Shown: positions 8,101 through 16,250, counted from the first letter of the stretch. The stretch: 20,313 bases of DNA from CAYSLC01 sp964431545 (GCA_964431545.1 CAYSLC010000090.1:1-20313), one strand, 5' to 3'. A program made the numbers and translations. The notes: a model not told the origin generated them from the sequence alone.

Positions 8101-8226
8101 GAGGCGGCCCGGCTCGCCAAGGAATACATCGACGATGATTATCAGAAGCTGAAAACCTCCAAACCGGAGGTGGCCCTCGGCCGGAAGATCCGGCGGCCGT
8201 GGTGGCGGCGGGTTTTTGGGGGATGA
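5188..8226 (+). CDS. Large soluble protein of unknown function (1012 aa)
   Basis: I do not recognise this protein. The start is a TTG at 5188 with GAGGAGG seven bases upstream. No signal peptide, membrane segment or cysteine cluster is visible, so it is probably cytosolic. Residues about 36-150 are helical and HEAT-like. A linker rich in glycine, proline and asparagine follows (about 150-180). Residues 199-270 look like a pair of TPR-type helices (AKERYGAGDEAGALEILW, then ALVRLGRPHEAIPYYRKEA). The remaining 700 residues are mainly amphipathic helix with many arginines. The extreme C-terminus is basic and aromatic (KIRRPWWRRVFGG), possibly a membrane or partner docking tail. It is divergent from rtcA with a 216-bp shared upstream region, and its stop is 4 bp from the convergent acetyltransferase gene. 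A scaffold or regulatory role is only a guess. Confidence 0.9.
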   Translation: MSNTDGPGGAPNAGSWRKYSAVQEGLAPVVEEPGGEEELLRLLKAYPVSALPEIARTTRNHTLHRIFSMVCQRRRLEAGRPLTAGQIRQIMGGLLENPYTPTFVLVRMAEDPHLLTRLETPALVVLADHRNADDRVREAVAGRLPRLGDRRGSEDGGPGRQNPPFNPGGPDPENFHPQDLRFLTWDPGRHRAFFERQQDLIREAKERYGAGDEAGALEILWPLADSVCPIFGVRFDAGNALVRLGRPHEAIPYYRKEAEEHNHVGAHLALFHLPDGAVPEFVLTLVPPLLILLQNLHLARPVTPERAPVLMAFLRWCASDLALGRFGRPGEMLWEEEIRDRIALDLLALVQILRRGHLTLAEAIEILKRRMAAAALEPAPPAVDGGAAYPLMAEVLTAPSLPASVREADPRKAEWYLRAGIDGLMERERYAGFRRGILLDSVPQALREDLVRSVWVEFLRMTADVLFTRPDVIRRIYLIREGGFFGGVDRCLRASIALTGEGLRPFGAGDVASVIRSEGAHAVSDGIFRSLGLVPPLDEMQDRCLFLGFPAELADPESARPVIAAYRALDRALLRLTQVAEERFGAEGLLAKLDPLTPRDRMEVFHKETAKAVFKEGIPSPLDRRPAGEAIYTLLERRGGMPVPRRMRRLCERIRGFKAIVAEFPWEVRVFFDGGVFLNTWFEPFSALVAPMAPVAGGKVAADIRDSGHAEHVGGEWLHYLFRLRIRQLLCEERLAPEDLPVFYATALIYMGALPKAGAFLKKIAEVTDGFSHFRGGAVRRLIHILAPFHLEGFPGEIREELGRFRMTVVGEARLHPPRLESLLSRPELERGLGYRRDLIPMMEEMAGHIRRRMAARKPGEAAILLSSMIQRLKRELCVGYAMRLDSIFLPPGPGWDGIMETLRQWRERFADTAARDLVEVADIVRALTPEMIFEPVAQRRPNAAEPERIFLLERVRDLDRRFREGEISLGEAARLAKEYIDDDYQKLKTSKPEVALGRKIRRPWWRRVFGG

Positions 8227-8230
8227 TCCA

Positions 8231-8818
8231 TTACTCTTCCCAAGGTGACCCCGTATTTATGATTTCAAACCAACACCGGTTGGAATCGTTTTCCGGATTA
8301 TCCCCAGATTCGGCTTCGACGAATCCACATTTCTGGTATAGCGCAAGGGCCGCTTGATTGCGCAGGTCGGCCAGCAAAACAACCTGTTCCCTGCCTTGGC
8401 GCCAGGCTTCGTCCAGCGCTAGGTTCAGGATCCGTTCACCGATACCCATTCGTCGATACCTTCGCCGTATGCGTAACCCCATAATGCGGCTGGTTTTAGT
8501 GGTTTTTCCCGCCAACTTCACGAGATCGACCGCGCCGATAATTGACCCTTGAACGTCGGCGACGAACGTGACACGGATCTTTTCGCTGATTCGGAAATAC
8601 TGAGCATATTCGCCCAATGGAACTATCCCGACTCCGCGGCGCAGATAAGGGAGCCGAAGTCGATAAATATTCTTTGCATCAGCGAATGTCGCCCGGCGGA
8701 ACAGGATTTCTTTTTTCAACAGCGGTCGAATCATCTTGGCATATCTGTCCCCTTGCAAGGATGATAGCGCCCGCCAATACAGAACGCGCAACGGCATCAG
8801 AACAGATTTAAGTGTCAT
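8231..8818 (-). CDS. GNAT-family N-acetyltransferase
   Basis: The 195-residue product has an N-terminal basic helical extension (1-35) followed by a GNAT domain (about 38-190). Strand beta-1 starts at ILFRRATFADAKNIYRL. The acetyl-CoA pyrophosphate loop is RRMGIG (122-127) within helix RYRRMGIGERILNLALDEA, and motif B is NQAALALYQKCGFVE (154-168). It should transfer an acetyl group from acetyl-CoA to an amine; the acceptor cannot be read from sequence. The gene is visibly less GC-rich than both neighbours and uses more A/T-ending codons, suggesting recent acquisition. It lies 43 bp downstream of the radical SAM gene, so operon read-through is possible, but its upstream TTGGGG is a poor ribosome binding site. 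The start could be further inside. Confidence 0.85.
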   Translation of the reverse strand: MTLKSVLMPLRVLYWRALSSLQGDRYAKMIRPLLKKEILFRRATFADAKNIYRLRLPYLRRGVGIVPLGEYAQYFRISEKIRVTFVADVQGSIIGAVDLVKLAGKTTKTSRIMGLRIRRRYRRMGIGERILNLALDEAWRQGREQVVLLADLRNQAALALYQKCGFVEAESGDNPENDSNRCWFEIINTGSPWEE

Positions 8819-8861
8819 ACGACCCCAATAGAATCGTTTGTCGGTCGTATTGTCCCATGGT

Positions 8862-9860
8862 TTACGGCGCCACCTCCTCCTTGAGCATACAGCAGGCCAC
8901 CCGATGCGTGGGGCGGCCGTCGGGCGTGTAAGTGATGTTGTCGGGCTGGATCAGCTTGTTCATGACGCACCCCTCGGGGATCCGGAGGGGGAAGAGATCG
9001 GCTTCGTTGAGCCTGGGGGTCGGGGCGGGGACATCCCCCTCGAACCGGAGGCTGTTAAGGGGGTAGTCCTCGCACAAGGGGCACCGGTAGATCCGGCCGT
9101 TGGGGAAGATGAAGTAGTTGTCGGCCACCAGGCCGGCGCATTCGAAGGGCTCCCCCGGCTCCAGGAAGACCTTGGGGTAGGTGACGGTGATGCCCCGGTC
9201 GGCCGCGGCCCGGGCCACGGGGGGGACGGCGGCCGCCCACTCCTTATGGGTGAGCTGGGCCGTTCTTCCCTTTCCGGCCGATTCCCCCCGCAGGCCGATC
9301 ACCTGGATGAAGAACCGCTCCACACCCAGCTCCGCCAACAGTTCCGGCATGGCGGCAAGCTCCACGATGTTCGACCGGCTCACCGTGTAGATCAGGCTGG
9401 TCCGGAACCCAAGCGCCACCGCCCTCCGGATCCCTTCGGTGCACGTGGCGAAGCATCCGTTCCCCCGCAGGGCGTCGTTGGTCCCCGGCGTGGCGCCGTC
9501 GAGGCTGAAGCTGAAGTAGTCGACCTCCTCCGGCGCGACCTTGGAGAGGATGTCGTGGAAGAGGTACCCGTTGGTGTCCACGGTGACCGATCCGTACCCC
9601 AGGGACCGGGCCGCCCGGATAGCCTCGGGCAGGTCGGGGTGGAGGGTCGGCTCCCCCCCCAGGAAGATGACGTTGGCGTTCTCCGGGTTCCGGCCGTCGG
9701 TGAAGGCCGTAAGCCAGTTTCGGATGGTGGGCAGGGGGACCGTCTCCCCGCCGTGGGCCTCCAGGTTGATGTAGCAGTGGGCGCACCGGAGGTTGCAGGC
9801 GGTGAGGATATGAAAAAAGAGGTTGGTGGCGTCCCGGCTGAAGGCGACGGTTCTTCTCAT
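8862..9860 (-). CDS. Radical SAM enzyme with SPASM-like C-terminus
   Basis: The 332-residue product has the radical SAM cluster motif CNLRCAHC at 22-29 (C22, C26, C29), GGEPTLHPDL at 68-77 for SAM binding, and SFSLDGATPGTND (117-129) in the barrel. The C-terminal third is cysteine-rich: C241, C260 and C263 (YRCPLC), C298, and the C323-C324 pair. This is consistent with auxiliary Fe-S clusters of a SPASM or twitch-type domain. Such enzymes modify peptides, proteins or cofactors. No precursor peptide is visible beside it. Its ATG overlaps the TGA of the upstream cNMP-domain gene by four bases (ATGA), so the two are translationally coupled. It is the last clear member of the carA-carB-purF operon. 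Substrate is unknown. Confidence 0.9.
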   Translation of the reverse strand: MRRTVAFSRDATNLFFHILTACNLRCAHCYINLEAHGGETVPLPTIRNWLTAFTDGRNPENANVIFLGGEPTLHPDLPEAIRAARSLGYGSVTVDTNGYLFHDILSKVAPEEVDYFSFSLDGATPGTNDALRGNGCFATCTEGIRRAVALGFRTSLIYTVSRSNIVELAAMPELLAELGVERFFIQVIGLRGESAGKGRTAQLTHKEWAAAVPPVARAAADRGITVTYPKVFLEPGEPFECAGLVADNYFIFPNGRIYRCPLCEDYPLNSLRFEGDVPAPTPRLNEADLFPLRIPEGCVMNKLIQPDNITYTPDGRPTHRVACCMLKEEVAP

Positions 9861-10357
9861 TCCGGTGCGGCCAGCTCCTTGAGCGCCTTCTTGGTCTTGA
9901 CCAGCTCGTCGTTGGACAGACGCAGGCGGATGGCCAGGTACTCGGTGCAGATCCGGTAGAGGAGGAGCAGGATGTTGGCCCGCTCGTCCGAGGAGAAGCT
10001 CCGGGTCGCCATGGCGGTGTTGACGGACATGCAGACCGTCCGCTTCTCGGCGGAGACGGTGGCGGAACGGGCCAGCCCGTCGAGGATCCGCATCTCCCCG
10101 AAGATCTCCCCCGGCCGGTCCATGAGGCCGAGTTCCTCGCCGTCCTTCTCCACCCGCACCCGTCCCGACAGGAGGAAATAGACGTAGGGGTCCATCTCCC
10201 CCTGCTGGATGATCACCTCGCAGGGTTCATAGGTCTTGACGGTGGAAAGGCGCAGGAGCTTGCCCAGCTCTTTTGCCTCCGACTCGGACAGCTTGGGGCT
10301 GGTGAGCAGTTTCTGGATGTTCTCCACATAGTTTTCGATGGAAATGGGTTCGCCCAT
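9857..10357 (-). CDS. Stand-alone cyclic nucleotide-binding domain protein
   Basis: The 166-residue protein has a CRP/PKA-type cyclic nucleotide-binding beta-roll (about 25-115). The phosphate-binding cassette reads GEIFGEMRILDGLARSATV (83-101), with the glutamate (E88) and arginine (R97) expected to contact ribose and cyclic phosphate. The last 45 residues are helical and lack the winged helix-turn-helix of CRP/FNR regulators, so this should be a sensor or partner rather than a DNA-binding regulator. ATG at 10357 is chosen for GGAGGTGG six bases upstream; the longer frame adds proline/arginine-rich sequence with no support. It follows purF by 32 bp and overlaps the radical SAM gene by 4 nt. 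Ligand (cAMP, cGMP or none) is not determined. Confidence 0.88.
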   Translation of the reverse strand: MGEPISIENYVENIQKLLTSPKLSESEAKELGKLLRLSTVKTYEPCEVIIQQGEMDPYVYFLLSGRVRVEKDGEELGLMDRPGEIFGEMRILDGLARSATVSAEKRTVCMSVNTAMATRSFSSDERANILLLLYRICTEYLAIRLRLSNDELVKTKKALKELAAPE

Positions 10358-10389
10358 GGGGCCACCTCCGGTTGGGATGGGTCGGGGGA

Positions 10390-11802
10390 TCATCGCCTTT
10401 CCAGGCAGTCCTTGGAAAGGTTCTCGTCGAACTGGACGGGGTAGCAGCCGTCGAAACACGCCTTGCAGAAGTTGTCCTCGGGGTCGGCGATGCCGGTGGA
10501 TTCCAGGAGGCCCTCCAGGCTGAGATAGTAGAGGCTGTCGAGCCCCAGGTAGTCCCGGAGTTCCTCCACCGTCTTGGAGGCGGCGATCAGCTCCCCCTTG
10601 GTGGAGAAATCGATGCCGTAATGGCAGGGGAACCGGTGGGGCGGGCCGCTCACCCGCATGTGGATCTTCTTCACCCCCAGCTCCCGCAGGGCCTTGACCC
10701 GGGTCTTGACCGTAGTGCCCCGGATGATGGAATCCTCGATGATGATGATCTCCTTGCCCCGGAGCAGCTCCCGGACGGGGTTGAGCTTGATCCGGACCCC
10801 GAAGTCCCGCATGGACTGGCTGGGCTGGATGAAGGTCCGGCCCACGTAGTGGTTCCGGATCATCCCCATCTCAAAGGGGATCCCCGACGCCTCGGAGTAG
10901 CCGATGGCGGCGTAGTTGCCCGAGTCCGGGAAGGGCATCACAAAGTCGGCGGAGACCGGGGCCTCCCGGGCCAGCCGCCGGCCGTGGGCCTTGCGGGTGA
11001 GGTAGACGTTCCGGCCGTAGATGTTGCTGTCGGGCCGGGCGAAATAGATGAACTCGAAGATGCAGAAGGAACTCCGGGCCGGGGCCTGGGGCTTGAGGCT
11101 CTTGACCCCCTCGTCGCTGATGATGACGATCTCGCCGGGATCGACGAACCGCTGGAACTCCGCCCCCACCAGATCGAGGGCGCAGGTCTCCGAGGCGAGC
11201 ACATGGCTGTCGTTGACCTTGCCCAGGCACAGGGGCCGGAACCCGTTGGGGTCCTTGATGCCGATCAGCTCCCCCCTGCTGGTGAGGACCGCGAAGGAGA
11301 AGGCCCCCTTGAGCCGGTTGACGCTCTCCACCAGGGCCCCCTCGAACCCCAGCTTGAGGTTCTTGACCAGCAGATGGAGCAGGATCTCGCTGTCCATGGT
11401 GGTCTGGAAGATCGATCCGGCCTCCTCCAGCTCTTTCTTGAGGACCCTGGCGTTGACGATGTTGCCGTTGTGGGCCACTGCGTAGGACCGGTGGCGGTGG
11501 TGGACCACGAAGGGCTGGGCGTTGAAGAAGATGGAGGAGCCGGTGGTGGAGTACCGCACGTGGCCGATGGCGGTGCGGGCCCGAAGCTGCTCCAGGTGGG
11601 ACATCTCGAAGACGTCGGAGACCAGCCCCATCCCCTTGTGGCCCATGATGTGGGCGTCACGGACCACGGCGATCCCGGCGCTCTCCTGGCCCCGGTGCTG
11701 GAGGGCGTAGAGGCCGAAATAGGTGAGTTTCGACGCCTCGGGGTGGCCGTGGATCCCGAAGATGCCGCACGCTTCCCGTGGTTTTTCGTCGGCTCGGTTC
11801 AT
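10390..11802 (-). CDS. purF: Amidophosphoribosyltransferase
   Basis: PurF catalyses the first committed step of purine synthesis: PRPP plus glutamine to 5-phosphoribosylamine. The 470-residue product has a class II glutamine amidotransferase domain beginning after a short propeptide, REACGIFG, making C12 the nucleophile once processed. The phosphoribosyltransferase domain contains the PRPP loop EIIIIEDSIIRGTTVKT (351-367). C247, C393, C446 and C449 match the spacing of the four Fe-S ligands of the B. subtilis-type enzyme, so an oxygen-sensitive 4Fe-4S form is likely. The start codon shares one base with the carB stop (TGATG), with AGGAAGG just upstream; a GTG immediately before it is the alternative start. 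Translational coupling to carB is expected. Confidence 0.98.
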   Translation of the reverse strand: MNRADEKPREACGIFGIHGHPEASKLTYFGLYALQHRGQESAGIAVVRDAHIMGHKGMGLVSDVFEMSHLEQLRARTAIGHVRYSTTGSSIFFNAQPFVVHHRHRSYAVAHNGNIVNARVLKKELEEAGSIFQTTMDSEILLHLLVKNLKLGFEGALVESVNRLKGAFSFAVLTSRGELIGIKDPNGFRPLCLGKVNDSHVLASETCALDLVGAEFQRFVDPGEIVIISDEGVKSLKPQAPARSSFCIFEFIYFARPDSNIYGRNVYLTRKAHGRRLAREAPVSADFVMPFPDSGNYAAIGYSEASGIPFEMGMIRNHYVGRTFIQPSQSMRDFGVRIKLNPVRELLRGKEIIIIEDSIIRGTTVKTRVKALRELGVKKIHMRVSGPPHRFPCHYGIDFSTKGELIAASKTVEELRDYLGLDSLYYLSLEGLLESTGIADPEDNFCKACFDGCYPVQFDENLSKDCLERR

Positions 11803-14800
11803 CACGCCTTCCTGGTGTACTCCTGGATGGTTTTGACCGCCAGGGTCTGGTCCTTGAGGGCCCCCACCCCCCGGCAGACGGCCAGGGCCGCGGCGATGGT
11901 GGTGGCGTAGGGGATCCCGAACTTGATGGCGGCCCGTCGGATCATGAAGCCGTCCCGCCTCGGCTGACCGCCGGGGCCGGTGTTGATGATCAACTGGATC
12001 TCGCCGTTCTTGATGGCGTCCACCACGTGGGGCCGCCCCAGGGAGACCTTGTTGACGTACCGGTTGGGGATGCCGTTGGCCTCGAGGACGGCGGCGGTTC
12101 CCCCGGTGGCCATGATGGTGAAGCCCATCTCGTGGAACTGCTTGGCCATGGGCAGGATCACCGGCTTGTCCCGGTCGAGGACGCTGATGAAGACGGTGCC
12201 CGAGGTGGGCAGCTTCTGGCCCGCCGCCAGCTGGGCCTTGGCGTAGGCCGACCCGAATCGCATGCTGATCCCCATCACCTCGCCGGTGGATTTCATCTCG
12301 GGCCCCAGTAGGGTGTCCACCCCGGGGAACCGGTCGAAGGGCAGGACCGCCTCCTTGACCGAGATGTGCGGCGGGATCACCTCGCAGGCGAGGCCCAGGT
12401 CCGGCAGGGTCCGGCCGAGCATTACCTTGGCCGCCAGCTTGGCCAGGGGGACCCCGGTCGCCTTGCTCACGAAGGGGATGGTCCGGGAGGCCCGGGGGTT
12501 GACTTCCAGGACGTAGAGGTCCGGGCCCTTGACGGCGTACTGGACGTTCATCAGCCCCACCACGTTCAGCTCCTCGGCCATCGCCTTGGTGGCCGCCATG
12601 ATCCGGTCGAGCATCCCGCTATTGATGGTGTGGGGGGGCAGGACGCAGGCGGAATCGCCCGAGTGGACCCCGGCCGCCTCGATGTGCTCCATGATGCCGC
12701 CGATGATGGTGTTTCGCCCGTCGGAGATGGCGTCCACGTCCACCTCCACGGCGTCCTCCAGGAACTTGTCGATGAGGACCGGGTGCTCCGGGGAGGCGAG
12801 GATGGCCAGGCGGGTGAAGTTCTCCATGTCCTTGGGGTCGTAGACGATCTTCATGGCCCGGCCGCCCAGGACGTAGGAGGGCCGGACGATGACCGGGTAG
12901 CCGATCCTTCCGGCGGCCTTGAGGGCCCCGTCCACGCTGGTGGCGGTGCCGTTGGCCGGCTGGACGAGCCCCACCTTGTCGAGCATGGCCTGGAAGAGTT
13001 CCCGGTCCTCGGCCCGGTCGATGCTCTCCGGCTGGGTCCCCAGGATCGGCACGCCGGCCTTGTGGAGGGGGACCGAGAGGTTCAGCGGGGTCTGTCCGCC
13101 GAACTGGACGATCACCCCCAAAGGCTTTTCCGTCTCCACGATGTGGAGGACATCCTCGTGGGTGAGGGGCTCGAAGTAGAGTTTGTCGGAGGTGTCGTAA
13201 TCGGTGCTGACCGTCTCGGGGTTGCTGTTGACCATGATCGATTCCACCTCCTCCTCCCGGAGGGCGAAGGAGGCGTGGACGCAGCAGTAGTCGAACTCGA
13301 TCCCCTGCCCGATGCGGTTGGGTCCGCCCCCGAGGATCATCACCTTTTTACGGTCGGAGATCCGGGCCTCCTCCTCCATCTCGTAGGTGGAATAGTAGTA
13401 GGGGGTGGCCGCCTCGAACTCCGCCGCGCAGGTGTCCACCAGCTTGTAGACGGGCCGGATGGATGCCTCGGTCCGCCATCGCTTCACGTCCGACTCGGCC
13501 CCCCCCGTGAGGTGGGCGATCTGCCGGTCGGAAAACCCCCATGCCTTGGCCGTCTCCAGCAGGGGGATGGGCAGGGCCCCCCTGCATTCCGAAATCTCGC
13601 CCTCCAGGTCCACGATCCGCCGGAGCTGGTGGAGAAACCACGGGTCGATGCGGGTCAGGGCGTGGATCTCCGAAACACCCATGCCGGCCTGGAAGGCATA
13701 CCGGATAAAGAAGATCCGCTGGGAGTTGGGGACCGCCAGCTTCTCCTGGATGGCGGGCAGGGCGGGGGGGCTCCCCTCGATGTCGGCCACGTCCTTTCCG
13801 TCGGCCCCGAAGCCGAACCGGCCGATCTCCAGGGATCGCAGCCCCTTCTGGAAGGCCTCCTTAAAGGTCCGGCCGATGGCCATCGTCTCCCCCACCGACT
13901 TCATGGCCGTGGTGAGGGAATCCGGGGTCTCCGGGAACTTCTCGAAGGTCCACCGGGGGATCTTGACCACGCAGTAATCGAGGGTCGGCTCGAAGGAGGC
14001 CATGGTCTCGCCGGTGATGTCGTTGGGGATCTCGTCCAGGGTGTAGCCCACGGCCAGCTTGGCGGCGATCTTGGCGATGGGGTATCCCGTCGCCTTGGAG
14101 GCGAGGGCCGAGGAGCGGGAGACCCGGGGGTTCATCTCGATGACCACCATCTCGCCGTCCTCCGGGTTGACGGCGAACTGGACGTTGGAGCCCCCCGTGT
14201 CCACGCCGATCTCCCGCATGATGGCGATGGCCCCGTCCCGCATGGTCTGGTACTCCCGGTCCGTGAGGGTCTGGGCCGGGGCCACGGTGATGCTGTCGCC
14301 CGTATGGACGCCCATGGGGTCGAGGTTCTCGATGGAGCAGATGATGCAGACGTTGTCGTTGCGGTCCCGCATCACCTCCAGTTCGAACTCCTTCCACCCC
14401 AGGACCGACTCCTCCAGCATCACCTGATGGATCAGGCTGGCGTCGAGGCCGGCCCGGGACATGTTCTCCAGCTCCTCCGGGTTGTAGGCGACGCCGCCGC
14501 CGGTGCCGCCCAGGGTGAAACTGGGGCGGACGATCACCGGGTAGCCGATCTCCTCCGCAATGGCCCAGACATCGGACATGCTCCGGGCGATGCCGCTTTT
14601 GGGGATCCGCAGGCCGATGTTCTCCATGGCCTTCCGGAACCGGTCCCGGTCCTCGGCCTTCTCGATGGAATCGACCCGGGCGCCGATCATCTCCACGCCG
14701 AAGCGGTCGAGTACCCCCATCTTGGCCACCCCCACCGCCGTATTGAGGCCGGTCTGCCCCCCCAGGGTGGGCAGCAGGGCGTCCGGGCGCTCCCGTTCCA

Positions 14801-15032
14801 CGATCATGGCCACCATCTCCGGGGTGACCGGTTCGATGTAGGTCCGATGGGCCATCTCGGGGTCGGTCATGATGGTGGCGGGGTTGGAGTTGACCAGGAC
14901 CACCTCGTACCCCTCCTCCTTGAGGGCCTTGCAGGCCTGGGTCCCCGAATAGTCGAACTCGCACGCCTGGCTGATGATGATCGGCCCGGCGCCGATGATG
15001 AGTATTTTATGGATGTCCGTACGTTTCGGCAT
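11802..15032 (-). CDS. carB: Carbamoyl-phosphate synthase large subunit
   Basis: CarB uses ammonia channelled from CarA, bicarbonate and two ATP to make carbamoyl phosphate for pyrimidines and arginine. At 1076 residues it is full length (E. coli about 1073). Two homologous synthetase halves are clear. The first starts at ILIIGAGPIIISQACEFDY; the second at MILGGGPNRIGQGIEFDYC near residue 565. Each has ATP-grasp segments such as VIVRPSFTLGGTGGG and VIVRPSYVLGGRAM. The last 140 residues form the MGS-like allosteric domain (FISVLDRDKPVILPMAKQF, then MATGGTAAVLEANGI), where ornithine, UMP or IMP act in characterised homologues. It starts 41 bp after carA with a poor ribosome binding site and ends in a 1-nt overlap with purF. 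Confidence 0.99.
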   Translation of the reverse strand: MPKRTDIHKILIIGAGPIIISQACEFDYSGTQACKALKEEGYEVVLVNSNPATIMTDPEMAHRTYIEPVTPEMVAMIVERERPDALLPTLGGQTGLNTAVGVAKMGVLDRFGVEMIGARVDSIEKAEDRDRFRKAMENIGLRIPKSGIARSMSDVWAIAEEIGYPVIVRPSFTLGGTGGGVAYNPEELENMSRAGLDASLIHQVMLEESVLGWKEFELEVMRDRNDNVCIICSIENLDPMGVHTGDSITVAPAQTLTDREYQTMRDGAIAIMREIGVDTGGSNVQFAVNPEDGEMVVIEMNPRVSRSSALASKATGYPIAKIAAKLAVGYTLDEIPNDITGETMASFEPTLDYCVVKIPRWTFEKFPETPDSLTTAMKSVGETMAIGRTFKEAFQKGLRSLEIGRFGFGADGKDVADIEGSPPALPAIQEKLAVPNSQRIFFIRYAFQAGMGVSEIHALTRIDPWFLHQLRRIVDLEGEISECRGALPIPLLETAKAWGFSDRQIAHLTGGAESDVKRWRTEASIRPVYKLVDTCAAEFEAATPYYYSTYEMEEEARISDRKKVMILGGGPNRIGQGIEFDYCCVHASFALREEEVESIMVNSNPETVSTDYDTSDKLYFEPLTHEDVLHIVETEKPLGVIVQFGGQTPLNLSVPLHKAGVPILGTQPESIDRAEDRELFQAMLDKVGLVQPANGTATSVDGALKAAGRIGYPVIVRPSYVLGGRAMKIVYDPKDMENFTRLAILASPEHPVLIDKFLEDAVEVDVDAISDGRNTIIGGIMEHIEAAGVHSGDSACVLPPHTINSGMLDRIMAATKAMAEELNVVGLMNVQYAVKGPDLYVLEVNPRASRTIPFVSKATGVPLAKLAAKVMLGRTLPDLGLACEVIPPHISVKEAVLPFDRFPGVDTLLGPEMKSTGEVMGISMRFGSAYAKAQLAAGQKLPTSGTVFISVLDRDKPVILPMAKQFHEMGFTIMATGGTAAVLEANGIPNRYVNKVSLGRPHVVDAIKNGEIQLIINTGPGGQPRRDGFMIRRAAIKFGIPYATTIAAALAVCRGVGALKDQTLAVKTIQEYTRKA

Positions 15033-15073
15033 ATGGGCGTGTCAAACCTTGTTCATCCGGAAAGAAGTGAGAT

Positions 15074-16219
15074 CTACCCTTTGCCCATCAGCTCCCGGAA
15101 CTGACGGAAGAGGTAGTTGGCGTCATGGGGCCCCGGGGAGGCCTCCGGGTGGTACTGGACGGAGAAGGCCGGGATCCGGGTGTGGCGGAACCCCTCCAGG
15201 GTGTTGTCGTTGAGGTTGATGTGGGTGATCTCCACGTTCGGGTCGCGGTCCCGCAGGCTCTCCAGGTCCACCGAGAAGCCGTGATTCTGGGAGGTGATCT
15301 CGATCCGTCCGTTGGTCAGGTTATGCACCGGCTGGTTGGCCCCCCGGTGGCCGAACTTCAGCTTGAACGTCGTCCCCCCCAGGGCGAGGCCCAGGAGCTG
15401 GTGCCCCAGGCAGATCCCGAAGATGGGGCGGTAGTCTAAAAGCGACCGGATCGTCTCCACCGCGTAGGTCACCGGCTCCGGGTCGCCCGGACCGTTGGAG
15501 AGGAAGATGCCGTCCGGGGCCAAAGACCGGATCGTCTCCGCGTCGGTGGAGGCGGGCACCACCACCACCTCGAACCCCTGGGCGTCCAGGTTCCTCAGAA
15601 TGTTGTACTTGATGCCGTAGTCGAAGGCGACCACGGCGGGCTTTTCCCCCCGGTGGCCCCATACGGATCGGTCCAGGGGCTCGTCCTCGCCGACGACGGC
15701 CGGCCGGCCGTCGCGCCACCGGTAGGGGCGCTTTATGGTGACCTCCCGCGCCAGGTCCTGTCCGGCCATGCTGGGGATCCCGTTGGCCCGGCGCACCAGC
15801 GCCTCGGGGTCGCGTTCCTCCGTGGAGATGACCCCCCGTTTCGCGCCCGCGGTCCGCAGGTGGCGGGTGAGGGCACGGGTGTCGAGCCCCTCCACCCCCA
15901 TGATCCCCTGCTCTTTCAGGTAGTCCGCCAGTGTCCCGGTGGCGCGGAAGTTGCTATGAAACGGCTGGTACTCCCGAACGAGAAATGCGGCCACCTGGAT
16001 CCGGTCCGATTCGATATCCTCGGGGTTGACGCCGTAGTTGCCGATGAGGGGGTAGGTCATGGCGACCATCTGCCCCCGGTAGGAGGGGTCGGTGAGGACC
16101 TCCTGGTATCCGCTCATGCTGGTGTTGAAGACCGCCTCGCCGGAGGTCTCTCCGGGCCCGGTGAACGATCGGCACGGAAAGGTTCGCCCATCTTCGAGGG
16201 CCAGTATCGCTTGTGTCAT
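15074..16219 (-). CDS. carA: Carbamoyl-phosphate synthase small (glutaminase) subunit
   Basis: CarA hydrolyses glutamine and passes ammonia to CarB. The 381-residue product has the small-subunit N-terminal domain (AILALEDGRTFPCRSF, then GEAVFNTSMSGYQEVLTDPS). A class I glutamine amidotransferase domain follows with nucleophile C270 in FGICLGHQLLGLALGG and the histidine-glutamate pair H357/E359 in SVQYHPEA. FLSNGPGDPE (239-248) supplies the oxyanion region. ATG at 16219 matches the usual CarA start; longer frames add non-homologous residues. No Shine-Dalgarno is visible, so initiation may depend on other features. It is the first gene of the operon carA-carB-purF-cNMP-radical SAM, and its upstream region has a candidate sigma-70 promoter. 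Confidence 0.98.
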   Translation of the reverse strand: MTQAILALEDGRTFPCRSFTGPGETSGEAVFNTSMSGYQEVLTDPSYRGQMVAMTYPLIGNYGVNPEDIESDRIQVAAFLVREYQPFHSNFRATGTLADYLKEQGIMGVEGLDTRALTRHLRTAGAKRGVISTEERDPEALVRRANGIPSMAGQDLAREVTIKRPYRWRDGRPAVVGEDEPLDRSVWGHRGEKPAVVAFDYGIKYNILRNLDAQGFEVVVVPASTDAETIRSLAPDGIFLSNGPGDPEPVTYAVETIRSLLDYRPIFGICLGHQLLGLALGGTTFKLKFGHRGANQPVHNLTNGRIEITSQNHGFSVDLESLRDRDPNVEITHINLNDNTLEGFRHTRIPAFSVQYHPEASPGPHDANYLFRQFRELMGKG

Positions 16220-16250
16220 CTGGATAACGTATATTTCTCGGTAAGTCTTT

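Noticed and set aside
12366..15104. Plus-strand open frame of 912 codons
   Set aside because: It is antisense to carB, rich in D, G, H, V and L as expected from GC-rich shadow translation, and has no known domain.
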